DNA of 64,000 nucleotides, from the NCBI RefSeq assembly GCF_011064845.1, contig NZ_CP049015.1, positions 2,728,001 to 2,792,000 of the forward strand. Direction: 5' to 3'. Below are positions 8,100 through 16,669 of this stretch, one piece after another. Each line of letters opens with the position of its first letter. Position 1 is the stretch's first letter. This DNA is from Citrobacter freundii ATCC 8090 = MTCC 1658 = NBRC 12681 (GTDB lineage Bacteria; Pseudomonadota; Gammaproteobacteria; Enterobacterales; Enterobacteriaceae). The notes beneath the pieces are model-generated. The model had not been told where the DNA came from, ran no database searches, and saw only the letters and a program-made list of their open reading frames with translations. A program made the position numbers and the translations under genes.

Positions 8100-10440
8100 C
8101 AGATTCTGGCTTCTGGTGAAATATTGCTTTCTCAATGGAGTATTAATATCGGGAATGGTTTGCGCACAAACGCTGAATAATAACCAGAGTGAGAATGGTG
8201 TTATTAATAGCACCTCACAAATTACGGGAGTCGATTTGTATCTCGATGTCACCTTAAATGGGAATCCCGTTGGGCTGGTACATTTTGGCTACGATAATGG
8301 AAAGCTTTATGCGGGAGCTAATACCCTGAGTAAAATGGGCTTTCGCTTTGCTCCAGACGCCACTAACGCCGTCTGCCTGAACGATATCCCCCAGTTAACC
8401 ATTGACTACAACGTTCAGTTGCAAACGCTCTCGCTTACTGCGCCACTTAGTTCACTCGATCTTGCCACCACGCAGCTTAACTCGCCTACCGAAACCGCGC
8501 CAACGGCGACAACATCACGCGGAGCGCTGCTCAATTATGATATCTATACCCAGCAGGGGGATGAGAGCGTAATAAATACCTTCAGTGAACTTCGCGCCTT
8601 CAATGCTGCCGGCGTGCTCAGCACCACCCAGTTGACGCAGTACTCCACCGAGGGATACGCCGATAACAGCTTTGAGCGCCTTGATACCAGCTGGCGTACC
8701 TCATTTCCTGATACGATGTTGGCGTTAACCGTTGGCGATACCCTGACAAGCTCACTCATCTGGTCCCGACCAACGCGTATCGGCGGCATTCAGATAGGCA
8801 CCGATTTTGGTTTACAGCCCTATATGCCAACCACCCCGCTCCCTGCATATCTGGGATCCGCGACGTTGCCATCAAACGTTGAGCTGTACGTGGACGGTGT
8901 CAGGTACTACAACGGAGAAGTCCCCGCAGGTAGTTTTCAGATCAACACCATGCCTAACATCAGCGGCGCGGGAACGGGTCAGGTGATGATGACAGACGCG
9001 CTGGGCAGAACGAGCGTACAAAATTTCTCGTTCTACAACGATCAACAACTCCTGCGGGAAGGATTAACCGCCTGGTCGGCAGAATTGGGCACGGTACGCG
9101 AAAATTATGGTTATTCCTCTTTTGACTATGCCAGCGCACCGGTATTGAGCGCTACGTGGCGTCGCGGGTTTAGCAATACGTTGACCGCCGGGGCTCACGC
9201 AGAAACCAGCGATGGACTAATTAACGCAGGCTTCAGTAACGACTGGATCCCGGGAACCCGCAGCGGCACATTTTCGACATCACTTGCCGCAAGTAGCGAT
9301 TCAGGGCAGAACGGATTTCTGTATAGCTTTGGTTATCGTTGGTCCGGCGAACGGTTTAATTTCAGTACCAGTAACACGGCAACTTCTGGCGATTACCGCG
9401 ATGTCGCCACCCATTATGGTGAGCCGCCCCCAACGCTTAACAGCAACACGGTCATTGGCTATTCGCTGGAATCTGCCGGAAATGTCAGCCTGAGTTATCT
9501 GCAGTTTCGTTATCCACACGAAAATGCGGTGCGCTACGCCAACGCCAGCTGGTTCAAATCCGTTACAGACAGCATCTCACTGAATGCCGGACTCAACCAG
9601 AACATTGACGATAACCGCGATCGCAGTATCTATCTGATGGTAACGATTACCACTGATAACAATCTGAGCGCCAGCAGCACGCTACAACGCACCAACGATG
9701 AAACCGGCTATCAGCTCAACGCCAGCAAGACGCCGCCTGCCGACGGCGGTTGGGGCTGGAATCTGGCCGCCAGTCAGCAGGCTTCCCGACAAAGTGGCCA
9801 GGGAGAAGTAGGATATCTGGGGCGTTATGGTAAAGCGTACGCGGGATTCAGCCGTTTACCAGATAACCATTACGGCTACGCAGGCGCAACCGGATCGCTG
9901 GTGACCATGGGAGGCGGCTTGTTTGCAGCAAGGGAAATCAACAATGGTTTTGCCGTCGTCTCAACTGACGGCGTGCCTGATGTTCCAGTCAAATTGCAAA
10001 ATAACCTGATTGGCCGCAGCGATGACCAGGGACTACTGCTGGTCACGCCGCTCAACAGTTATCAAAAAAACCTGATCAGTATTGACCCGATGGATCTCCC
10101 CACCAATATGCGGATCGCACGCGTTGAGACGAATGCCACGCCTGCAGATCGTTCCGGTACTTTGGTTAGTTTTGGCATCACCACCGTACGTGCTGCGCAG
10201 GTTATCCTCGTCGACAATCAGGGTAAGCCAATTCCTGAAGGTAGCATGGCTTACGCCATCAACGGAAAAGGACAGTCGTCTGTCGTTGGTTTTGATGGGA
10301 TGACTTGGTTCGACACCCTGGAACAGCACAACACGCTGCGCGTTGATACGGACACCGGTAGTTGTCGCGTGCAATTTGACTATCCCGTGTCAGCAAAGGG
10401 GATTATGCAAATAGGCCCACTGGTTTGTCGCCCACACTAA
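8071..10440 (+). CDS. Outer-membrane pilus usher (FimD/CsuD family)
   Basis: A 789-residue usher. A signal region (ending near VCAQ) precedes an N-terminal chaperone-binding domain (VDLYLDVTLNGN). The beta-barrel with its plug domain includes YVDGVRYYNGEVPAGSFQI. C-terminal Ig-like domains end in GSCRVQFDYPV and a final Cys. The start is uncertain: 8071 gives a usual signal sequence and overlaps the chaperone gene by 29 bases, suggesting translational coupling; an ATG at 8044 would add nine residues. Neither has a clear ribosome site. At about 790 residues it is in the range of archaic ushers. Confidence 0.87.
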   Translation: MAKKQYKICNRFWLLVKYCFLNGVLISGMVCAQTLNNNQSENGVINSTSQITGVDLYLDVTLNGNPVGLVHFGYDNGKLYAGANTLSKMGFRFAPDATNAVCLNDIPQLTIDYNVQLQTLSLTAPLSSLDLATTQLNSPTETAPTATTSRGALLNYDIYTQQGDESVINTFSELRAFNAAGVLSTTQLTQYSTEGYADNSFERLDTSWRTSFPDTMLALTVGDTLTSSLIWSRPTRIGGIQIGTDFGLQPYMPTTPLPAYLGSATLPSNVELYVDGVRYYNGEVPAGSFQINTMPNISGAGTGQVMMTDALGRTSVQNFSFYNDQQLLREGLTAWSAELGTVRENYGYSSFDYASAPVLSATWRRGFSNTLTAGAHAETSDGLINAGFSNDWIPGTRSGTFSTSLAASSDSGQNGFLYSFGYRWSGERFNFSTSNTATSGDYRDVATHYGEPPPTLNSNTVIGYSLESAGNVSLSYLQFRYPHENAVRYANASWFKSVTDSISLNAGLNQNIDDNRDRSIYLMVTITTDNNLSASSTLQRTNDETGYQLNASKTPPADGGWGWNLAASQQASRQSGQGEVGYLGRYGKAYAGFSRLPDNHYGYAGATGSLVTMGGGLFAAREINNGFAVVSTDGVPDVPVKLQNNLIGRSDDQGLLLVTPLNSYQKNLISIDPMDLPTNMRIARVETNATPADRSGTLVSFGITTVRAAQVILVDNQGKPIPEGSMAYAINGKGQSSVVGFDGMTWFDTLEQHNTLRVDTDTGSCRVQFDYPVSAKGIMQIGPLVCRPH

Positions 10441-10453
10441 CAGGAGTACGTTC

Positions 10454-11422
10454 ATGAGGTTAAGACATCTGCTACTCATCGCTGCCGTACTTTTTTGTCC
10501 GGCTATTAGCCATGCGGTTACCTGTTCAGTGAGCAATGTTCAACCCATAAATTTAGGTTCGGTCAATCCACTGTCTGCAACAGGCGCAACGTCATCAATG
10601 ACGTTCAGTTACACCTGCACCAAAGAGCTTGGTGACGCGCTGGCAGGGATCAATCTCTGTTTTAATATTGGCGCCTCGGCCGTCAGCGGCCAGGTGACAC
10701 CGCGAAATATGTCATTAAGCGGAACGCCTGCCAGTACACTGGCATACCAGCTTTACCAGGATAGCGGGCGCACCAAAGTTTGGGGCAGCCAGTATCAGTC
10801 GGGAACCACTTTTCCCATGGTACAGCTTAACCTGCTGAATCTGACGCCAGTGACGGGTTCACTCACGGTATCGGCGCAGATCGTCACACCACAAACCGCA
10901 GCCGTCCCCGGAAATTATCAGGATAACTATACGACGGCAACAGCCCTTGTCACTCTCAATCCCGGATTGCTTTTCCCGCCAACAACCTGTGGCGATACGG
11001 TTGCCGCCAGGCTGCCTTTCACCGTATCGGCGACCGTAAGCAAACAGTGCAATATCACCTCTGCAACCGATATTAGCTTTGCGCCAGCCAGGGCGACCGG
11101 GCGTAACCTTACGGCTTCAAATACCGTGGGCGTAGCATGTTCCAATAACACGCCTTACACCATCGGGCTTCAGCCCTCCAACGGTAATACGGCAGGCAGC
11201 GGCGTGATGGCGGGCACGGGGTCAAATACGGATAAAGTCCCCTACCAGCTTAGTTCGACGCCAGGTCCTTCCGGTACGGTCTGGGGCAATACATCACTCA
11301 ATACCGTCGCGGGCAACGGTACGGGAACAACAACTACCTACCCGGTTTACGCCACCGTCCCCAGCGCGAACTACACGCCAGACAACTATGCCGATACCGT
11401 TACCATCGCCGTAACCTACTGA
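10454..11422 (+). CDS. Two-domain tip adhesin of the pilus (CsuE-like, SCPU)
   Basis: A 322-residue secreted protein with a signal peptide of about 22 residues (ending SHA) and two SCPU domains. The first runs from TCSVSNVQPINLGSV to about residue 175. The second, from about 185, is closely similar to the major pilin of the same operon, sharing NTDKVPYQL, VWGNT, and the ending YADTV. In the archaic Csu pilus the tip adhesin CsuE has this two-domain plan, with the distal domain binding surfaces. It starts 13 bases after the usher stop codon. Ligand unknown. Confidence 0.82.
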   Translation: MRLRHLLLIAAVLFCPAISHAVTCSVSNVQPINLGSVNPLSATGATSSMTFSYTCTKELGDALAGINLCFNIGASAVSGQVTPRNMSLSGTPASTLAYQLYQDSGRTKVWGSQYQSGTTFPMVQLNLLNLTPVTGSLTVSAQIVTPQTAAVPGNYQDNYTTATALVTLNPGLLFPPTTCGDTVAARLPFTVSATVSKQCNITSATDISFAPARATGRNLTASNTVGVACSNNTPYTIGLQPSNGNTAGSGVMAGTGSNTDKVPYQLSSTPGPSGTVWGNTSLNTVAGNGTGTTTTYPVYATVPSANYTPDNYADTVTIAVTY

Positions 11423-11743
11423 CCTCATCTTAACCGCAATAAAGAAAATACATTTTGTTATCAAATTATTTACTTTTAGAGGTGCGTCATAAATCTAACA
11501 AATTACGATTTTTATATATTCTGCATATTAAATTACGCACCCTGCAAAACAACCCAATTACAAACAAAGACACAGAATAACTATTCAATCGCAAGTTAAA
11601 GCCCATACTAATCATGGCGATAATTCGTGCTGGTCGGGCAGGCCCTTCTATGAAAAAAATGTTAAATTTAGGTTTATATGGTGAGATTCACTGTATACCA
11701 CGGCCAAATTAAGAACATATTACTTTTATAACTAAGGTTTATC
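11423..11743. other. AT-rich intergenic region between pilus operon and dehydrogenase gene
   Basis: This 321-base region contains the promoter side of the dehydrogenase gene. A 7-bp inverted repeat (GGTGCGT at 11481 and ACGCACC at 11535) is visible, but its spacing is long. I see no strong terminator after the adhesin gene. A 20-codon frame at 11651-11713 starts with ATGAAAAAAATG but lacks a convincing ribosome site. Confidence 0.4.
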
Positions 11744-13018
11744 ATGGATAAGTTATCTTACGCTTCAGATAGCAGCACATCTGCCTGGAATACCTACCTG
11801 CAACAAATCGAGCGTGTGGCCCCTTACCTGGGCGAACTTTCCCATTGGGTGGATACCCTGCGCCACCCAAAACGCGCGCTGATTGTCGATATCCCGGTGC
11901 AGATGGATGACGGCACTATCCGTCATTTTGAAGGGTATCGCGTGCAACATAACCTCTCCCGCGGGCCGGGCAAAGGCGGTGTGCGTTATCATCCTGATGT
12001 TGATCTTAATGAAGTGATGGCCCTGTCCGCATGGATGACCATCAAATGCGCAGCGTTGAACCTGCCGTACGGCGGTGCCAAAGGTGGAGTGCGCGTCGAT
12101 CCGTTCTCGCTGTCTGAAGGCGAACTGGAGCGTTTAACTCGTCGTTATACCAGCGAAATCGGCATTATCATTGGGCCGCAGAAAGACATTCCTGCGCCGG
12201 ATGTAGGTACTAACGGCAAAGTCATGGCCTGGATGATGGATACCTACTCCATGAACCACGGCACCACCGTGACCAGTGTGGTCACCGGTAAACCTATTCA
12301 CCTTGGCGGTTCATTAGGTCGTGATAAAGCCACCGGTCGCGGCGTTTTCGTCAGCGGTCTGGAAGTCGCGCGCCGTGCCAACATCGAAGTTGAAGGTGCT
12401 CGCGTTGCAGTGCAAGGTTTTGGTAATGTCGGCAGCGAAGCCGCCCGACTGTTCGCGGCAGCTGGTGCACGCGTAGTCGCGATTCAGGATCACACCGCTA
12501 CGCTGTTTAACTCCACAGGTATCGACATGACCGCGTTGTCTGCCTGGCAGTTAGAGCACAAACAGATTGCCGGTTTCCCGGGCGCTGAAACCATCGCCAG
12601 CGAGGCCTTCTGGAGCCTGGATATGGATATTCTTATTCCTGCCGCGCTTGAGGGTCAGATCACCCGTCACCGTGCGGAAACCTTGACCTGTAAACTGGTA
12701 CTTGAAGGCGCTAACGGCCCAACCTATCCGGATGCCGATGATGTGCTGGCAAGCCGTGGTATCGTGGTTGTGCCTGACGTGGTCTGTAACGCCGGCGGCG
12801 TAACCGTCAGCTACTTCGAATGGGTTCAGGATATGGCAAGCTTCTTCTGGAGTGAAGAAGAGATCAACAATCGCATGGACAAAATCATGACTGATGCGAT
12901 GGTGCATGTTTGGGAAAAAGCAGCTGAGAAATCCTGCTCCCTGCGTACCGCAGCCTACATCGTTGCCTGCGAACGCATTCTGCTGGCACGAAAAGATCGC
13001 GGAATTTATCCGGGCTAA
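11744..13018 (+). CDS. Glu/Leu/Phe/Val dehydrogenase family, probable glutamate dehydrogenase
   Basis: A 424-residue hexameric-type amino acid dehydrogenase, probably interconverting glutamate and 2-oxoglutarate plus ammonia. The substrate-binding [11 protein letters not shown] (about residue 75), the catalytic-Lys segment [10 protein letters not shown] (about 105) and PAPDVGTNG (about 148) are intact, and the Rossmann GFGNVG lies near residue 227. Length fits glutamate dehydrogenase rather than the shorter leucine or phenylalanine enzymes. It is not the E. coli GdhA type (447 residues). Salmonella carries a similar gene near treA. A terminator follows, so it is probably transcribed alone. 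Cofactor preference cannot be read with certainty. Confidence 0.85.
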   Translation: MDKLSYASDSSTSAWNTYLQQIERVAPYLGELSHWVDTLRHPKRALIVDIPVQMDDGTIRHFEGYRVQHNLSRGPGKGGVRYHPDVDLNEVMALSAWMTIKCAALNLPYGGAKGGVRVDPFSLSEGELERLTRRYTSEIGIIIGPQKDIPAPDVGTNGKVMAWMMDTYSMNHGTTVTSVVTGKPIHLGGSLGRDKATGRGVFVSGLEVARRANIEVEGARVAVQGFGNVGSEAARLFAAAGARVVAIQDHTATLFNSTGIDMTALSAWQLEHKQIAGFPGAETIASEAFWSLDMDILIPAALEGQITRHRAETLTCKLVLEGANGPTYPDADDVLASRGIVVVPDVVCNAGGVTVSYFEWVQDMASFFWSEEEINNRMDKIMTDAMVHVWEKAAEKSCSLRTAAYIVACERILLARKDRGIYPG

Positions 13019-13038
13019 CGCTGAAATCGACCATGCCT

Positions 13039-13071
13039 ACAAACCACCTGTTCTGCAGGTGGTTTGTTTTC
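13039..13071 (+). terminator. Rho-independent terminator after the dehydrogenase gene
   Basis: A 12-bp perfect stem (ACAAACCACCTG with CAGGTGGTTTGT) and a 5-base loop are followed by TTTTCC. It begins 20 bases after the stop codon and separates this gene from dhaKLM. Confidence 0.85.
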
Positions 13072-13146
13072 CATAAAAAATCGTTCAAAAACTTTCCGCA
13101 CAAATACCGCCCGACCTCTCACTTTCGCTGTTTTATGCACCATGAC

Positions 13147-13192
13147 GTTCCAATACGGAACATTATTATGCTGCTATGTTTCGTATTGAAAC
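13147..13192. promoter_or_regulatory. Two matching palindromic sites upstream of dhaK
   Basis: GTTCCAATACGGAAC (13147-13161) and GTTTCGTATTGAAAC (13178-13192) are each 15-base palindromes with 5-bp arms. They are near reverse complements of each other and their centres are 31 bases apart, about three DNA turns. That geometry suits two dimers of one regulator on one face of the helix. They lie about 150-200 bases upstream of dhaK. The regulator is unknown; dhaR is not adjacent. Confidence 0.5.
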
Positions 13193-13343
13193 GCTCTTCA
13201 CAGCAATTTTCTTTTGCAAACCCGTGTGCAAAATTACCTTATCGGCAGCGAGCGGTCGCCGTGGCGTTGTACAAACCGATACCCTACATCAGATGCCTGC
13301 CCGAATTTGGCAGCCATCCAGGACTGTCTGCGGAGCATAAATA

Positions 13344-14414
13344 ATGAAAAAATTGATCAACCGTGTTGAAGACGTACTGAATGAACAACTCGCCGGACTG
13401 GCGAAAGCGTATCCTTCCCTGGCACTGCATCAGGACCCAGTGTATGTCACCCGCGCAGATGCACCGGTGATGGGCAAAGTGGCGCTGCTTTCCGGCGGCG
13501 GCAGCGGGCACGAGCCTATGCATTGCGGCTACATTGGTCAGGGCATGCTCTCCGGCGCCTGCCCGGGTGAGATTTTTACCTCCCCCACGCCGGATAAAAT
13601 GTTCGAATGCGCCATGCAAATTGATGGCGGGGAAGGCGTGCTGCTGATAATCAAAAATTACACCGGCGACATTCTTAATTTCGAAACCGCTACCGAGCTG
13701 CTGCACGAAAGCGGCGTCAAGGTCACCACCATGGTGGTGGATGACGATGTGGCGGTGAAAGACAGTTTGTATACCGCCGGACGTCGTGGTGTGGCTAATA
13801 CCGTATTGATCGAAAAACTGGTCGGCGCGGCCGCCGAACGCGGTGACTCGCTGGAAGCCTGTGCTGCGCTGGGTCGTAAGCTGAATAACCAGGGCCACTC
13901 CATTGGCATAGCCATTGGCGCCTGTACCGTTCCGGCAGCCGGACAACCGTCGTTCACGTTACAGGATAACGAGATGGAGTTTGGCGTAGGTATCCACGGG
14001 GAACCGGGCATTGACCGCCGCACCTTCACCTCTCTCGATCAGACCGTTGATGAAATGTTCGATACCCTGCTGGAAAACGGTAACTACAGCCGTACGCTCC
14101 GCCACTGGGACAACGTCCAGGGCGCGTGGCATGAAGGTAAAGAAAGCAAGCGTGCGTTACAAAGTGGCGATCGGGTTATTGCGCTGGTCAATAATCTCGG
14201 TGCGACGCCGTTGTCTGAACTCTTCGGCGTGTATAACCGCCTCGAAAGCCGTTGCCAGGATGCAGGCATCGTCATTGAGCGCAACCTGATCGGTTCTTAC
14301 TGTACCTCTCTGGATATGACCGGCTTCTCCATCACCCTGTTACAGGTGGATGACGAAACGCTGAACTTATGGGATGCACCGGTTCACACCCCTGCTCTCA
14401 ACTGGGGTAAATAA
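13344..14414 (+). CDS. dhaK: Dihydroxyacetone kinase, substrate-binding subunit DhaK
   Basis: DhaK binds dihydroxyacetone covalently as a hemiaminal on a histidine. The 356-residue sequence matches E. coli DhaK in length and keeps the GGGSGHEPMHCGY loop (about residues 49-61) and the later GIHGEPG segment (about residue 218) carrying the substrate-binding His. It works with DhaL and the phosphoryl donor DhaM, using phosphoenolpyruvate rather than ATP. It is first in dhaKLM, nine bases ahead of dhaL. In E. coli dhaK is divergent from its regulator gene dhaR; here the upstream neighbour is a dehydrogenase gene, with no dhaR. Confidence 0.96.
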   Translation: MKKLINRVEDVLNEQLAGLAKAYPSLALHQDPVYVTRADAPVMGKVALLSGGGSGHEPMHCGYIGQGMLSGACPGEIFTSPTPDKMFECAMQIDGGEGVLLIIKNYTGDILNFETATELLHESGVKVTTMVVDDDVAVKDSLYTAGRRGVANTVLIEKLVGAAAERGDSLEACAALGRKLNNQGHSIGIAIGACTVPAAGQPSFTLQDNEMEFGVGIHGEPGIDRRTFTSLDQTVDEMFDTLLENGNYSRTLRHWDNVQGAWHEGKESKRALQSGDRVIALVNNLGATPLSELFGVYNRLESRCQDAGIVIERNLIGSYCTSLDMTGFSITLLQVDDETLNLWDAPVHTPALNWGK

Positions 14415-14425
14415 GGAGATTCATG

Positions 14426-15058
14426 ATGTCCCTCAACAGAACACAGATTGTTAACTGGCTCTATCGCTGCGGTGAAATATTCACCACTGAAAGTGATTTT
14501 CTCACCGGACTTGACCGGGAGATCGGCGATGCCGACCACGGTCTGAACATGCATCGTGGTTTCAGCAAAGTCGTTGAAAAGCTGCCGTCCATCGCAGACA
14601 AAGACATCGGCTTTATTTTGAAAAACACCGGTATGGTGCTGCTCTCAAGCGTCGGCGGGGCCAGTGGACCGCTGTTTGGCACGTTTTTTATCCGCGCCGC
14701 CCAGGTTACTCAGGCTCATCAAAGCCTGACGCTTGAAGAGCTGTATCAAATGATTCGTGATGGCGCAGAAGGTGTGATTAGCCGCGGTAAGGCTGAACCT
14801 GGCGATAAAACCATGTGCGATGTCTGGCTGCCGGTAGTGGAGTCTTTACGCCAGTCATGCGAACAGAAGCTGAGCGTCCAGGCGGCTCTGGAAGCGGCAA
14901 GCCAACAAGCGGAAGTCGCAGCGCAAAGCACCATCACCATGCAGGCTCGCAAAGGCCGCGCCAGCTATCTAGGTGAGCGCAGCATTGGGCATCAGGATCC
15001 CGGCGCAACGTCGGTCATGTTTATGATGCAAATGCTGGCTCAGGCGTCCAGAGAGTAA
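14426..15058 (+). CDS. dhaL: Dihydroxyacetone kinase, ADP-binding subunit DhaL
   Basis: DhaL holds a permanently bound ADP that is rephosphorylated by DhaM and passes phosphate to dihydroxyacetone on DhaK. The family metal/ADP motif GDADHGLNM (about residues 34-42) and the downstream SSVGGASGPL loop (about 77-86) and GEPGDKTM-like loop are present. Two adjacent ATGs (14423 and 14426) follow AGGAG; the second gives the E. coli length of 210 residues and is used. The gap to dhaM is 10 bases. Confidence 0.95.
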   Translation: MSLNRTQIVNWLYRCGEIFTTESDFLTGLDREIGDADHGLNMHRGFSKVVEKLPSIADKDIGFILKNTGMVLLSSVGGASGPLFGTFFIRAAQVTQAHQSLTLEELYQMIRDGAEGVISRGKAEPGDKTMCDVWLPVVESLRQSCEQKLSVQAALEAASQQAEVAAQSTITMQARKGRASYLGERSIGHQDPGATSVMFMMQMLAQASRE

Positions 15059-15068
15059 GGATAAAGCG

Positions 15069-16499
15069 ATGGTAAACCTGGTTATTGTTTCTCACAGCGC
15101 CCAACTGGGCGAAGGCGTCGGCGTGCTGGCCCGGCAGATGTTAATGGGTGATGGTTGCAAAATCGCCATTGCCGCAGGCATTGACGATCCTGAGAATCCG
15201 ATTGGCACCGATCCGATTAAGGTGATGGAAGCCATCGAGTCCGTGGCCGATACGGACCACGTGCTGGTGATGATGGATATCGGTAGTGCATTACTGAGTG
15301 CGGAAACCGCGCTGGAACTGCTCGACCCTAACATTGCCGCCAAAGTGCGTTTGTGCGCAGCACCACTGGTTGAAGGCACACTGGCCGCGACGGTTAGCGC
15401 CGCCGCAGGTGCTGATATCGATCGGGTCATCCGTGATGCCATGAACGCCCTCGACGCCAAATGTGAACAACTGGGTTTACCTTCGCCATCCGCAGCGAAA
15501 CCCGCATCCGCTGAACTGTCTCCCGACGCTGATGCCCGTTCTGTTGCCATTGTGGTGAAAAACCCTAACGGCATCCACGTCCGCCCGGCTTCGCGGCTGG
15601 TTTCTGCGTTGTCTGGTTTTAACGCCGACATGTGGCTGGAGAAAAACGGCAAGTGTGTGGTCCCTGATAGCCTGAATCAAATAGCCCTGCTGCAGGTACG
15701 CTGTAATGACACGCTACGCCTGATTGCTAAGGGCGAACAGGCAGAGGATGCGCTGGCCGCATTTAAACAGTTGGCGGCAGAGAATTTTGGTGAATCGCTC
15801 GAGCCCGCGCATACTGATAACAAGGCAACTCTGGCTCCCTCAAAAGTCACGGGGACGGCATTTTGTCACACGCCGTTCTCGCCAAAGGTAAACCCGCAGT
15901 CCGCCGCATCACTGCAGGCTGAGCAGCAGCGATTACAGACCGCCATCCAAAGTACGCTGAACGATCTGAGCAAACTCACCGCTCTTGCTGAAGAACGATA
16001 TTCCGCAGATGTCGCCGCCATCTTCTCCGGTCACCACACGCTGTTGGACGATCCTGAACTGTTTGAAATGGCCTGCGATGTAATGCGTGAAAAACAATGC
16101 AGCGCCGCCTGGGCCTGGCATCAGGTGCTGAGCGATCTCAGCCAGCAGTATTTACAGCTCGATGACCCTTATCTGCAGGCGCGATACATTGATATTGAAG
16201 ATTTGCTGTCTCGTTCACTGCAACATTTGACGGGAGAGAGCGCACAAATTCCCGCGTTCTTGCGCCCCACTATCCTGGTCGCTGATGTCATTTATCCGTC
16301 TACGGTACTGCAACTCGATCCGAAGACCATCAAAGGTATCTGCCTGCGGGACGGCAGCGAAGCCTCTCATCCGGCGATTATCGCTCGTGAAATGGGTCTG
16401 TGCTGGATGTGTCAGCAAGGCGCTGCTCTCGATAGCATCAAGATGGGCGATACTCTGACCATTGACTGTGTCACACAGCGGATAACCCGCGCAAACTGA
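15069..16499 (+). CDS. dhaM: DhaM, multidomain PTS phosphoryl donor for dihydroxyacetone kinase
   Basis: The 476-residue protein fuses three PTS-like domains. An EIIA(Man)-like domain (1-130) carries His9 in IVSHSAQLGEG. An HPr-like domain (about 155-245) carries NPNGIHVRPASRLV. A truncated enzyme I-like domain (about 265-476) contains the phospho-His motif GSEASHPAIIARE near residue 430. It accepts phosphate from enzyme I and HPr and rephosphorylates ADP on DhaL. Length matches E. coli DhaM (472). It ends the dhaKLM operon, with a strong hairpin five bases after the stop codon. Confidence 0.95.
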   Translation: MVNLVIVSHSAQLGEGVGVLARQMLMGDGCKIAIAAGIDDPENPIGTDPIKVMEAIESVADTDHVLVMMDIGSALLSAETALELLDPNIAAKVRLCAAPLVEGTLAATVSAAAGADIDRVIRDAMNALDAKCEQLGLPSPSAAKPASAELSPDADARSVAIVVKNPNGIHVRPASRLVSALSGFNADMWLEKNGKCVVPDSLNQIALLQVRCNDTLRLIAKGEQAEDALAAFKQLAAENFGESLEPAHTDNKATLAPSKVTGTAFCHTPFSPKVNPQSAASLQAEQQRLQTAIQSTLNDLSKLTALAEERYSADVAAIFSGHHTLLDDPELFEMACDVMREKQCSAAWAWHQVLSDLSQQYLQLDDPYLQARYIDIEDLLSRSLQHLTGESAQIPAFLRPTILVADVIYPSTVLQLDPKTIKGICLRDGSEASHPAIIAREMGLCWMCQQGAALDSIKMGDTLTIDCVTQRITRAN

Positions 16500-16503
16500 T
16501 ACC

Positions 16504-16536
16504 GAAGCACACCCTTTTCGACAAAGGGTGTGCTTC
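16504..16536 (+). terminator. Terminator hairpin after dhaKLM
   Basis: A perfect 14-bp stem (GAAGCACACCCTTT with AAAGGGTGTGCTTC) with a 5-base loop begins five bases after the dhaM stop codon. The trailing sequence is TTCCCTATT, so the T-tract is short. Confidence 0.75.
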
Positions 16537-16669
16537 TTCCCTATTCGCGTCGGGAAATGTCTGTTTGTTCGCAAAATGGGGTGTCGATCACGCGCAACGT
16601 TCGATCCTGAACTAAGGTTTTCTCATGGTAAATGCCGCTACTTCGGCACACCGCTAAGGAGATTAACCG

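Noticed and set aside
11651..11713. 20-codon frame starting ATGAAAAAAATG
   Set aside because: Its ribosome site is not convincing and there is no regulatory logic such as repeated codons or an attenuator hairpin.
13033..13344. 103-codon frame upstream of dhaK
   Set aside because: It runs through the terminator hairpin and the palindromic sites and resembles no protein I know.
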